The notes under the pieces were generated by a model that had not been told where the DNA came from, ran no database searches, and worked only from the letters and a program-made list of their open reading frames with translations. Of a stretch of 64,000 nucleotides of DNA, positions 46,559 through 57,690 are shown one piece after another. The stretch comes from Polytrichum commune (Eukaryota > Streptophyta > Polytrichopsida > Polytrichales > Polytrichaceae), in assembly GCA_950295325.1 (NCBI GenBank), contig OX485805.1, forward strand, positions 49,066,758 through 49,130,757, read 5' to 3'. Positions within the stretch are counted from its first letter, which is position 1. Every line of letters starts with the position of its first letter. The position numbers and the translations under genes are program-made.

Positions 46559-48887
46559 TTCATGTACAAGGTTTGTGCTCATGCTCAAACTCCTATGGAG
46601 TGAGTATTGTGTTCTTTTAGCACACAATCTGTTAACTTTGGTGAATACACCTGCATTGTTGTAATGCATACGGTGTATGATATTTTAGTTGTTGATATGT
46701 GTGTGTATGATATGTAAGTGTGATGTGGTTGTGTTTTATCTTAAGTCACTCTCAAATTCATGACTATAAGAACCGTGCTTGCAATAGTAGGTATGCAATG
46801 GAGTGTATGGACATGGATTACTTTTTATTATTTATAAGGAAAGTAGACTATAGTGAATTGCATTGGCATGGGAATATAAGTAAATGCTTATTTAACTAAA
46901 CCTAGACATATTTTCAAAATCTAAACTTTTTGGTTGCTTCAATTCTATCATAGGATCTTACGATACACTTTTGATATACCTAAATTTTATGGAAGATGTG
47001 TGAATCCTTCGTAATTACTAAAATTTTATGTTGTTAAAATATGATGAAGAAATGAAATTTTTATTTTGATGTTAATTGTATTTAAATAAATGTTGAATAA
47101 TAGAAATACAATAAAAATTTCTATAATATTATCATTACCAATTATGCATATTCTATCAGAAGATCTTATTATACAACTCTATTGTAGAATCTTATGATGA
47201 AACTCAACATGTTATAATTATGAACTTGGACTTAGTCCAGTTTTACTTCATTATGTGTTGTAATGGTAGGGTGTAAACAAATAAGTTGTTTTAAAGAATC
47301 AACTCATCGCATGAAACCTTTAATTTATGCCTTGGAAGTAAATAGCCCCTAAATAAATACCCCTTCGCTGCATATGGCGGCAAAACTCCTATAAAGTGAC
47401 CCACTCATGCATGGCAACAAAATTGGCATTAAAAATTTGGGATTATCTTTGGGGTTGGGTTGGCTGGAAGAGGTGATTCAATTCCTAGGGTAAGTCCAAA
47501 CTTAGGTCCCGACTCATACAAATTTTCATTAGAATAGGCAAGTACTTAACCCCAATTGAAAACGTCTCAAAATGGGGCATATTCAACTTCAAATGGGTAT
47601 CAAAATCTTCCATAGTAGTTGTGAGTTTTTAGTAGATCACTTATTGTGTGTAACTTTTGAATGGGCTCTTGAACTTGTCTATCACTTTAAAAGTTGATCA
47701 CCAAAAAACATCAATGGTTATCCTCAATGCCTCTTGAAGTGTTCATATTTGAAAACATGATATTGATAAATACAGAACTTGAAGATCATGTATTGCCAAC
47801 TTCCCATCATTCTATATGGTGTAGATGATCATATATTGAGTTTCTTCAATCAAACCAATGGAATTTTTACTTATGATGATTTTTTTGAGAAATTACTTCC
47901 CAATACAGTCTGAGATGATAAAAAAATATAACAACCATACAGAAATCTTTTGTGACAATTCTCGCAAGACCCTTGAAAGAAATACTTTTGCTTAGAATGT
48001 GCAACACCCCTCATCCTTTAATTTAGGTTCAAGATTGATGGGTTTGCCATCACATGCATTTAAAACATGTAATTTAAATAAGAACCCAAAAACAACCAAT
48101 CCACAAGTCCACTTGTAGTTTAGATTTTCATTGCAAACAAACCTAAGGAAACTGACAATTAGGGGGTGATTGAAGGGGTAAAGACTTCAAAATCTCTCAA
48201 TGTCAGTTCATGCAATTGTGATAATTATTCAATCTCACATTATTTACCCAAACAATAGTATGGCAGTGAGTTCATTTTAATTGGACCAAGTGCGGTGCTC
48301 AAGCACATGCACAAACATCGACAACAATTTTGCATGTAGTAACTCATTTGAGTCTCTTTACCAAAGCCAAGGGCACTTTGGTACAGTCAACAGTCTTGAA
48401 TTGATTAGCCTTTGTATTGTAACTTGAAAATGACAATGCAATCATCCTTACATGATTTTCCGTTTTCCTTAATTAATTACTTCTTGATTTTAATTATACA
48501 GTCCAACCATGATCTTTTACCTGGTTTTGGCCAAAGTAACCATTGTGTCCATCAATTGCAACCGTAGGCCACACCACATATGCGGATTAGCAGTTCATGG
48601 CATGGTTCTTTTGGTAAAGCACTTTCAATTTTGAATTTACTTTATAATCTCGGTTTTTAATTTATTAATCATTTAAATGCTCCTCACATTTATTATATCC
48701 CAAGACTATTGACTAATTTGTTCAATTTCCATATCTTGGTTAATGCAAGGTTATCACTTTAACACATCAAAGTACAATTACTCTAGCATTTTAGGTAAGC
48801 ATATAAACACTTACTAGAGATTTAGACTCCAAGATTGTTTGTCTTTTCGGTTTTTTCTTTGCTCTTTGTAGTCAATGGTCATGGTAA
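46559..48887. other. AT-rich intergenic DNA
   Basis: No gene. Near 47345 a TAAATAGCCCC..TACCCC block resembles the sub-terminal region of the CTCGGG-type elements. Otherwise nothing recognisable. Confidence 0.35.
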
Positions 48888-48895
48888 GTTACCCT

Positions 48896-49675
48896 CCCGC
48901 GGGGGTGGGGAAGGGGGGGCATCATAATAAGCTTTTGGAGACACCTACGACAACCACTTATTTTCAAGGGGGGGTATTATCTTTAATAATTATAATATTA
49001 GGAGTCTTGCAAGTAAAAAAAATACTGAGCTTAAAATTTTACTACCCTATTGGTAATTAGAAATCTAGAATGCATTCAATATTAAATACCCTATTTTTCT
49101 TACCAATTTTTGATAGCCTTTAATTTTTAGCCGAGGGGGGGGGGGGTGCATTGTGAATTGGCATTTTAACACTGGGATTGCATTGTTGTGGTATGGCAAA
49201 TAGAAAACACAATAGAAATTGATCACACCAACACTATTTTAATGGAGAATGCAAGTAGAGTGTAACCTTAAAATTTAGTGTGTTAAGAAACACAACTGTC
49301 CAACATTTGCAGGATAGCAAGAGTTCGTACAACATTTGCAAAATAATTTCAAATATTTGTCTCAAATATATCCCTTCGTGTCAATGTTTAAACATAATGG
49401 AACTCAAAGTATTGTTAATGAAGAGAAACCTCCATGGAATAAAATTGAGCCCTCCATCTTCTTTGATGAAGCAAAGTGTGGTCCCTTACACATGTTATAT
49501 TGCATGGTATTTTTTTTTATAATTGGTTTCCAACATTAGTTCGCCCCCTATATTTTATATAGAATTCTTCAAAATTTTACCTTGAATGAATATCAAATAC
49601 CCTATATTTTATTGCACACCGTTTCTAAAATATTGCTAGTGCCCCCCCCCCCCTCCCCTCCCCTCCCCTTTTGGG
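48896..49675. mobile_element. Probable 780-bp member of the poly-G element group
   Basis: Left end CCCGCGGGGGTGGGGAAGGG followed by CAT, then GGGGGGGTATTATCTTTAAT as in the 345-bp MITEs. Right end GCTAGTGC(C)n then CCCTCCCC repeats. GTTACCCT (48888-48895) and GTTATCCT (49676-49683) are a plausible target duplication with one mismatch. A second poly-G run with GTGCATTGTG at ~49134-49156 suggests a nested or rearranged end. Confidence 0.5.
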
Positions 49676-49683
49676 GTTATCCT

Positions 49684-50741
49684 TTCAACTTCCATTTTTT
49701 GTCCTACCAAATATTAGAAAGGTAGAACCTATTCGGTTCACAATTGTTGAGACTGTAGCCTCTTTAATTTCCACCAGACATTATTCATTTTTTTCTGCTC
49801 TAACACGAGTTCATCAAGATATATTACAACAACACTATGACAATTAGCCACGAGAAGAAGACTGTTGCAAATTATCCAATTCTCAAACAAACTTATAACA
49901 ATTTGATGACGTGATTTTCCCTAAAGATATTCCACTTAGATGTGTGATTCACATCCACATTTACTTGCATTTGGTATTTGAGTATGATTGCCTGCCAATT
50001 TTGATTCACAACTAGGCAGTTGACTATTTTGACATTAAGGAATCAAGTTCCCTCTTCTCCCGAATCAACTTATCAAATTGTTCAATCACAAACGATGACT
50101 TCACTGAATCAAAGATCACGCCATTGCCTCCCATTCACAAGACTATGGTTTGGAGGAAAATGTTGGTGGATATGATACCGGACCATGTATTCATTCAGGG
50201 TGAGAAATCGCTCTTGTGATAATATCAATCTCACCAAACTAGCACAATTCCTTTGGCTTGGCTCACAGTCTATCAAATCTATCATATTCTTCCTAATTCC
50301 ACACCATAGCTTGATCAATTCACAACCCAAGAGACTATAGTTTAAATCTTGAGATTTTTACATAATCTCACAATCAAAGCCAAGGAATCACTCCTTGTTG
50401 ACTTCACAATTTCATTCACAATCAAACTTCAACATTATAATTAAATACAACACTTTGGAATCCAATACAATCACCCTGGATACACTTCATTAAATTACTT
50501 TGAGCTCCAGATAATTGACTTGCAATTATGCTTCCCACATAAATGTACTAAAACACAAGCTGTGCTTGGTGATTCCATTAAAAATGGCTCAAAGCCATAA
50601 AATCCACGAGAGTTTTTATATCAAAGAATGAGGTATTGGGCTCTCCTCCTCTACTTCGACTATTGGTATTGTATACCTTCTTCAACACATGTGTAGAAAT
50701 GAAGGATCATGCCCACTTCTGTCATGTTATTTTGGCTATGC
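49684..50741. other. Intergenic DNA; nothing recognised
   Basis: AT-rich, with short frames on both strands and no protein similarity that I can name. No repeats stand out. Confidence 0.35.
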
Positions 50742-50744
50742 TTA

Positions 50745-51662
50745 GGGCAAGCCCAGTGGTCCTAGATCAGCATTTGCATCTGCACTTTTTCATCCGAATT
50801 GCAGATGCAGATCCAGGAACATCACCCAGTGGTCCCGCATAACTGCAGTTGTGGATGAAAAACCCTGCAAGAACTGCAGCCCTCCCTGCATAATGTCGAC
50901 TTATGCAGGGAGGCTGCTATCAGAATAAGTTAATCATCATTATCATACCTTGCCAGATAAGACAAGCCAATTAAAAGAATTTTGCCTGCCTTTCGTAGGT
51001 ACAGGGGTAGATAGGCTAAAGTAATTCTCCACGTGAACTACACATGAACTGCTTGGGTTTGAGAAATTACCGGCTCAGGTTAAGTAACACGTACACATGA
51101 ATTGCTTGGGTTTGAGAAATTACCGGTTGAGGTTTGGGGATTCGGGAAAATTACCCTTTACAAATGAACCGGTTGAAGATGACTTCGGAAAAATCACATA
51201 TCGCAGATGAGCCGGTTGAGTTTATGAAATAACTGGTTGGGTTTGAGAAATTACTGGTTTAGGTTAGGTAACCGGCTGAGTTTGAGAAGCAACCAGTTGA
51301 TGCTTAGGGTGCACAGTAAAAAAAGATTTACAGAAGATTTGTATGAATTTGAGAAGTAACCGGCTGAGTTTGAGAAGCAACTAGTTGATGCTTAGGGTGC
51401 ACTGTAAAAACATATTTATAGAAGATTTGTATGAGTTTGAGAAGCAACTGGTGGATGCTTAGGGTGCACAATAACACAAATCTACAGATGATCCGGTTGA
51501 GTTTGAGAAGTAACCAGTTCATGTTTACTCTTTGCCGGAAATCCAAAAGTAAAGAATGTAGGATGAGTGGCAGTTTTGCCAAGGTCTACATCTGCATCAT
51601 GGAGGGAGGCCACTTTTCATTCCTGGATGCAGATGCAGATCCAGGAATGACTGGGCTTGCTC
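50745..51662. mobile_element. 918-bp PIF/Harbinger-like non-autonomous element
   Basis: Left end GGGCAAGCCCAGTGGTCCTA, right end (reverse complement) GAGCAAGCCCAGTCATTCCT, flanked by TTA at 50742-50744 and 51663-51665. A TTA duplication with GRGCAAGCCCA-type ends is typical of PIF/Harbinger. The TIR regions also contain CAGATGCAGATCCAGGAA in both orientations. The interior from ~51030 to 51530 is a minisatellite. No transposase. Confidence 0.8.
51030..51530. repeat. Minisatellite with ACCGGTTGAGTTTGAGAAA-type units
   Basis: Imperfect units containing ACCGGYT, TTTGAGAA(A/G) and, in three copies, TTGATGCTTAGGGTGCAC followed by AGAAGATTTGTATGA. The same motif occurs inverted at ~25281-25323 in the 226-bp hAT-like MITE. 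Confidence 0.8.
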
Positions 51663-51665
51663 TTA

Positions 51666-52611
51666 ACATGCTAAAACAATCAAGACAACAATATAAATTT
51701 ATCATTTTCTTCGTTGATTCTCTCTCATTATAGAGATAAAAAACCAATAATAATATCATGTTTGAAGACCATGAAAAGGCCAAGAACAAATAGATGCGTT
51801 GTCTTTTTGTAAATGGATAAGGTAAGTTGGGACTTTGAAAAAAACATGGGACTTGTGACTTGCACTTTGGACTTTGCCCTTTACATTAAGCCACCCCATT
51901 CCCATGAAATACATTCTCCCCCCCCCCCCCTCCCCACTTTTGATTCATTTCTAGGGCCTCAAAAGTTGGGACTTCATCTCAAAGTGAGATTTTGCAAAGT
52001 GGGACTTGGGACGGGCTTGGGACACGGCACACTATTTTGTCTAATTCGTGTGGGTGGGAAATTCATGTGGGTTGGCATTTAGTGCGGCCCATATTAATTT
52101 TCTAGTTCTTGCCTTGGTTACCATTAGTAATTCTATAGTGCTTGCCTTGCCTTGAAATTTCATCCAAATGTGCAAACAAACAAGCCTACACTAATTTTTC
52201 ACACGAGGAACTACAGTGGACCACTTCAAATTCAAAATAAGGAAACATAGTGTAGTGTGAGGAACTGGGAATTAGCATGGCCCACACTAATTAGACAAAC
52301 GAGTCTAGTATTTGTAAAAGGGCCCATCGTCCGAACGATTTTCCAACACTAGGGTCGGGCAATGTGGAGTCCGAAACTAACTTGGGTTGTCGTTCTTTGG
52401 ACCCAGACGTTAATGAAGTGAACCGACCTTTTTATTTAGTGGCTGCTAGGAAAGCTGACCGGGGTATACGTGACGTAGTGTGGACAGAAAGCTATGTTAA
52501 ATGGAAGTTAGTTGGAAGAATATGTGTTGACTGGATCAGCAAGTGCCAGCGTGGCAAACTCGTGTATTACTAAGGTGCTTCCGCCGCCTTCCCGCGGGGC
52601 CCACCACCCCC
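51666..52611. other. Intergenic DNA upstream of the 53900 gene
   Basis: Contains a poly-C run at 51911-51921 and a ~70-residue plus-strand frame at 52364-52573 that I do not recognise. No supported gene. Confidence 0.35.
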
Positions 52612-52651
52612 ACACAGGTTCCGTGCTTCTCACCTTACACGGTGGACCTGC
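52612..52651 (+). promoter_or_regulatory. Conserved promoter block shared with the 56962 gene
   Basis: ACACAGGTTCCGTG followed by TCACC.TACAC.G.GGACC occurs here and at 56521-56555. A match over about 35-40 bp outside coding sequence suggests a promoter element retained after gene duplication. Here it lies ~1.29 kb before the start codon, against ~0.44 kb in the 56962 gene, so DNA was gained in between or a 5' UTR intron is present. Confidence 0.55.
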
Positions 52652-53869
52652 AATAGAGCTAGGCTCCCTGCCCTGCCCTTCCCTGCCCTTCACTTCCCTT
52701 CGCATCGCTTAACTTAACTTAGCCGCGGACTTTCTCTAACTGGACTGAACAACTCGTCCCGTCCTGCTCTCAATCTGCCTTCCATCCCACAATCACACTT
52801 GCTCAGGTACAAAACTCATCTCTACTCATCAAACAAACAGGAGCTCGCACCTCACGGTACAACTTTACTGCGCAATTTTATTATATGAGTCCAACGGGCT
52901 GGTTGTAGTGCATGGATTTCTGATGAGTTAATTTGTTGTAAGATGGTTTGTGCGCTAGTGAGATCCCATTTGAGTAGATACCAGTTGGTCATTTGTGTAC
53001 TGAAGCCTTTCTCAGTTTGCAACTAGTGGACTATCGAAGGAAACTAGCCAGAGCTTGAAACGTGCACAACGTTGATGTTATTGCACTCAAGGTGAATCGG
53101 ATGTTGAATTGCCAGGTTTTTGGTTTGTCATGAATGTGAATTAAGAGGTTGGGTCATTTGTGTCGTCTGCTTATTTGCGCCAGAATTTTTTTCAAGTGTG
53201 GAACTGGTAACAAATCTCTTATCTTGACTGGAAGGAAAGCATTAGATCGGAAAACGAACTTAAGAATACTACATACAAGCTGGCTGTACAGAAATGAAAG
53301 ATTGAAGTGTCAGGACTTTGGTTGTGGTTGCCATTGAGTTTGTCATTTGTGTCCTCCCATCGACTCTCAAGGTATTAGCCTACTAAAGATCCCTTATCTC
53401 TGCTGAAAGAAAAAGAGCCACCAAACGCAGCTTTACAGCTGCACACTACCTAGTCTATATGGGATTTATTGCGGTGCAAGATTTTGTTTTTGTTTTTTTT
53501 GTTTGTTTGTTTGTAACTTTTTGTTTTTGTTTTGTTTTGTTTGTTTGTTTGTTGGTTTGTAGATGCTTGTCGAGGGACGGAAAACAGAGTTTGTGAAGAG
53601 TTAATGTTTTGCAACACCACTGCACACTGACAGATGATTTGATTGCCAGGCTAAATTATTGCCGAGGCTGCCATTCGAGCGAATTGTCGAGCCTACGAAC
53701 AGTTGTCGAGTTGTTCTAAGCCGTGCGCAGATCGTTGGAAGGAGTGGAGCTTTGTTCCGGAGAGCATCGATCCAAATGTGAGCGCGCGGGATAAGGTTGC
53801 TGCCGATGTGGCGATGAGCTCCAACAAGGTTGCTGCCCTGTTGTAAACTTTGAACCTTGGTCACCTGCA
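52652..53869. other. Long 5' region of the 53900 gene, with (TTTG)n
   Basis: Probably leader or promoter sequence. A T/G-rich microsatellite (TTTTTG/TTTG units) occupies 53484-53560. No separate gene is evident. Confidence 0.4.
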
Positions 53870-53899
53870 TTGGTGGAGATGTCGAAGACGTCCACGACA

Positions 53900-54661
53900 A
53901 TGGTTAGGCGAGGGACCGACTTGCTGGGGCCACCGAAGGACGTCCCCTCCTCCACCATACCCAAGAAACCTTCAACCAAGCGCCAAGTTAGTGCTCCGGC
54001 TGCACATCCATCTGCAATCCCCCCAAATCACATTGGGGTGGGTGTGCGCGGGTCTGGGAATTGGGAGACAGGGTTAGGGTCAACATTCCCCACGGCAGAA
54101 ATGGCTGCGAGAGCTTACTATGCAGCTGTTGCAAGCTCCACGGGGCCAATTTCCAAACCATCGAATGGCCACAGCGGCTTGACCTACCCTAATCCCGGGC
54201 CAGCTCCTCAATTTCATCCGAGTCGGTCCACGGGCCCACGATTAGATGCAAATCTTGCGTCTGCTCCCACAGCCAGTTCCTTAGCCTGCATCCAGCTGAA
54301 AGATGTTTCGAAGAGGAACAGAGTGTCATCGCCACTGTCGAATGCGAGTACTTACTCTCGAGATTACATTACGGTGGACGCGGATTCGAGCTGCAATCAC
54401 TCAGTGCAATTAACGCCAGAACAGATGCCAGCTGATTTGGAAGCCATCGAGGCATGGATAGATTCCGAATTCAGCGAGAGTGAAGGTTATGCGCGAGAGC
54501 ACAATAGTTTCTACGAGAAGCTGCTGAAGCAAGTGGATTCTACAGAAGAATGGGGCCGGAGTTCAGTCTTGCACGAAGACCCAATACTCTCTACATATGG
54601 CTCACCCGAGGATGACAGTACCAGGCTCTTATTAGGGGATGACTTGTGGTATTTCTCGTAA
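53900..54661 (+). CDS. DREB-like paralogue with deleted AP2 core (253 residues)
   Basis: The start MVRRGTDLLGPPKD corresponds to [14 protein letters not shown] of the 56962 gene; ATG 53879 in frame would add seven residues. The AP2 region is reduced to [31 protein letters not shown]. About 14 codons covering the [12 protein letters not shown] strands are missing, and the RMRAWGKW contacts are altered, so normal GCC/DRE binding is unlikely. The helix is nearly intact apart from D to Y after RAY. The C-terminal region is well kept: KRNR basic patch, MPADLEAIEAWIDSEF (~167-182), YEKLLKQVDS, ending DDLWYFS. The frame is fully open. The KDIQA motif is not recognisable. Either a gene with a new role or a young pseudogene. 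Polyadenylation-like AATAAA occurs at 55217. Confidence 0.75.
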   Translation: MVRRGTDLLGPPKDVPSSTIPKKPSTKRQVSAPAAHPSAIPPNHIGVGVRGSGNWETGLGSTFPTAEMAARAYYAAVASSTGPISKPSNGHSGLTYPNPGPAPQFHPSRSTGPRLDANLASAPTASSLACIQLKDVSKRNRVSSPLSNASTYSRDYITVDADSSCNHSVQLTPEQMPADLEAIEAWIDSEFSESEGYAREHNSFYEKLLKQVDSTEEWGRSSVLHEDPILSTYGSPEDDSTRLLLGDDLWYFS

Positions 54662-56520
54662 TTAACAGGATTCAATTAGAAATCAGTTTCTCAGCCCACG
54701 AAAGGGTGCGCGACTTGTGGTCCTCCGACGCCGGCCATGGCCAGTTCAACTTACAAGTCTTCGATGAACACATCAGAGGAAAATTATTCGGAAGCTTCAC
54801 TTTCCTCATCGAATCATCAAAAATAGCTTGATACTGAAGCAACAGCCACGGAGGAGGAGGGTAACGCAGCCGCTGTTTTGTAATTAGATAGGTGAATATT
54901 GATATTGGTAGATTGTTGAGTAGGATTCCTGCATTTGATGCGGAAGCACGATTGCTCCATGTGATCGGATTAGTAGGTTGCTCCAATGTATATACAATGT
55001 GATTCCCATTTACCTGAAATAAATGGCTTGGAAAGCAAAAATTCTGTATACACGACTTCAAACACATCTTGTAATCTCGACGTCTCTGCGAACTCGTATT
55101 ACTTATCAACTACGGAACTAACTTCAGAGAAATTACTGTCTCCCTTCTGTCAATTTCCTCGCAGCTTAGTGGGTGACATGTTCTATGTCGTGTAGCAGCG
55201 TAGGTATCTCATATTGAATAAATCTGTAGCATGTTCATCATGTTTAAGACTCCTAAACTTCAGCAGGGTGAACTGGATTATCATTTCAAAGAAAGGTAAT
55301 TACCGATTATAAAGCAGCTGGTGCCATGGCCAAGTCAACCTGAAGACGAGATTTGGAACCTCCAGTTTCCTTTTCGCCTTAGGAACAGGCTTCGTTGACA
55401 TTGTAGCAGTGATTAGCGATCGAGAAAATGATTGTAATTCTTGAATGAGGACTAGATTGGATAACCAGAATTCAATTCTGAGAATGAACCGAGTAAGGTG
55501 TACGCAGTCTTGCTCTAAAACAGCAGAATGACAACAGTTTATACAAAAATTACTCACGAGACTGCAGTAAATTCACGTTCCTGAATACTACATTGTGTGG
55601 GAAATAGTTCTAATTCCGAATCTGCAGTGGTGTTCTTGGATTGGTTTTTTATTATCTTATCATCTTGACTAGTAGAAAGTGCATCATTGTAATATCGTTT
55701 TCTTTACAAACTGGCACGGCTCACATTTGATTGTTCTTCCCCTGATAACAGTTCTAGTTTGCCTTCTCTGGCAAGAAAGGTTTCAGAGTTTGCCTGGCTT
55801 CTCCACGCACTTTTCAACAAAAGTAGAGAAGAGAAGAAGTGCATCATCATCAGTACGGTTGCGACCTTCGCTTCAAGTACTTATAACCCATTCAAAAAGC
55901 CACCGCCAGTGAATGATATCGATGTGGTGTGGCGCTGTGTGTAACCCTACCGACCTTACTTGAAGTTGCTGACCATGCACTAAGATTGTTTCTTTGGAAA
56001 TTTTAAGTGAATACAACACAAGCTGTAACTGAATCAAATACTGAATTCGTGACTGAAGTCTGCAGATCTTCTAGTAATAACGAAGGATAGACATTTCTTT
56101 CAGGACGAATGCCACATCGCAGTTTCAACATATAACTTAGGTACTAGTCAATGTTGGTACAGCTTCGAAAGAAGTTTGAAATGTTCATTTGTGCGACGGT
56201 GACACAGTCACAAAGAAGTGATCCAAGTCTAAGAGATAGCAGCCCGGCTGCAGAGGTCAAGATTAACGAGTAAAGACGGGATGATTTCAGCCCATGACAT
56301 AGCACAATACGAACTGGGTGTTCTGGTATGTCATGAATTGGGCTCCACCCCCTGATTGGAGCCTTCTACCTCAAGCTCGTCGAACTAACGTGCTTCCGAA
56401 TCCACAAAAACCTGTCTGCACATGCAACTTCTGCATGCCAGGATAACGGTTTCCCTCTACGCAGAGCTGCCTGCTTCTTCCTCCACCAGACTGCTTGTTT
56501 CCTGTGGGCCCATGAAACGG
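54662..56520. other. 3' flank of the 53900 gene and intergenic DNA
   Basis: Minus-strand frames at 54672-55109 and 55300-55557 lack recognisable motifs. Their base composition is less AT-rich than the transposon zone. No gene could be supported. Confidence 0.4.
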
Positions 56521-56584
56521 ACACAGGTTCCGTGTCAATCACCCTACACCGAGGACCCAAAGCCTCTGCATTCCCCTATTTATA
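56521..56584 (+). promoter_or_regulatory. Core promoter of the 56962 gene: conserved block and TATA box
   Basis: Conserved block ACACAGGTTCCGTG.. at 56521-56555, then TATTTATA at 56577-56584 followed by CCCTCTCC. TATA lies ~380 bp upstream of the ATG, implying a leader of about 350 nt. Confidence 0.6.
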
Positions 56585-56925
56585 CCCTCTCCTGCTCCCT
56601 AGTACTGCACCTAATTACATTTCAACAACTGTGACACTTTTCATTATATCTGTTGCATCGAAACAAAGTCTAACTACTCAAAAGGGACACGAGCGACGCT
56701 ACTGCACACAAGGATACTACAGAGTGAGGATATACCGAATTGCTGGCTTTTTGTTGTTGTGAGTGCTGCCACTTGGAGTTGTGAAGCACGAGCTATACGT
56801 AGGTGAAGGAGTTACCTATTGCATGCAATTGAAGCAGAGTGCGTCAACAGTACCGAGTAGGGGATTCTAACCTTGAGGTTGTGAATGCTGCTGTATGATA
56901 GGATTGCGGGTGCTTGTGAACGTGA

Positions 56926-56955
56926 ATGGTGGAGAAGGCGAAGTCGAAGGAGTAA
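56926..56955 (+). other. Upstream ORF of nine codons (MVEKAKSKE)
   Basis: ATG 56926 opens MVEKAKSKE and stops at TAA 56953-56955, seven bases before the main ATG. The equivalent position in the 61456 locus has MVEKAKEEAKE with a stop. In the 6912 gene the same ATG-GTG-GAG-AAG is in frame without a stop. Confidence 0.6.
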
Positions 56956-56961
56956 TTTGCA

Positions 56962-57690
56962 ATGGGCAGGAGGGGTTCTGAAATGTTGGGGCTGGCGAAG
57001 GATTCGTCCTCTGCCTTTGCCAAGAAATCTTCATCTGGACGCATAAAGCGGCCTAGCGCTGCACCAGTGGCACCTCCGCCCACGAGTGCCAGGAACTACA
57101 ATGGGGTGCGGATGCGGGCATGGGGGAAGTGGGTGACCGAAGTCAGGGACCCGGAGACTAAGAAGCGCATCTGGCTGGGATCGTTCCCCACAGCGGAGAT
57201 GGCTGCCAAAGCTTACGATGCGGCTATGGTGTGTTTGAAAGGGCCAAACGCCCCGAGCTTGAACTTCCCTGAATCACCTCCTCAGGTTAACTCGCGCTCC
57301 ACTGCACCCAAAGACATCCAAGCTGTGGCTATGGCAGCTGCAAATGCTTCTTCTGTCCCCTCATCCACTAATTCCCAGGGGAGAGAGACCACTTCGAAGA
57401 AGAAGACCAGAGCACCGAGTCCAGAATCATGCAACCAGTCTGCCAGACACAGGGCAGCCGAATTGGAAGAAATGGAGGCATGGATCGACACGTTCGGCGA
57501 CTCTGATGGTTACAACACGCGGCAAGAGTGCAATAATCCATACGAGAGGGTTCTGCATCATGTCGACACTGCCGAACTGGATCGATCAACAGGTTACAGC
57601 TACTCGTATGAAGACCAATATTATTCCAGATACGATCCAGTGGATGTCTACGACCCCATCCCTTACGGAGGAGGGTTGTGGCATTTCTAG
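56962..57690 (+). CDS. DREB-like AP2/ERF transcription factor, intact (242 residues)
   Basis: Predicted nuclear DNA-binding regulator. AP2 domain at ~46-105: [55 protein letters not shown], with all three strands and the helix complete, Val14 and Asp19. It is followed by [17 protein letters not shown], a KKKTR basic patch (~146-150), [13 protein letters not shown] (~167-179), [15 protein letters not shown], a Tyr-rich segment, and the terminal GGGLWHF, reminiscent of the LWSY end of CBF/DREB1 proteins and probably part of an acidic activation region. Intronless, as usual for this class. The start is supported by the MGRRG block shared with paralogues. Tandem duplicate of the 61456 gene. Confidence 0.93.
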   Translation: MGRRGSEMLGLAKDSSSAFAKKSSSGRIKRPSAAPVAPPPTSARNYNGVRMRAWGKWVTEVRDPETKKRIWLGSFPTAEMAAKAYDAAMVCLKGPNAPSLNFPESPPQVNSRSTAPKDIQAVAMAAANASSVPSSTNSQGRETTSKKKTRAPSPESCNQSARHRAAELEEMEAWIDTFGDSDGYNTRQECNNPYERVLHHVDTAELDRSTGYSYSYEDQYYSRYDPVDVYDPIPYGGGLWHF

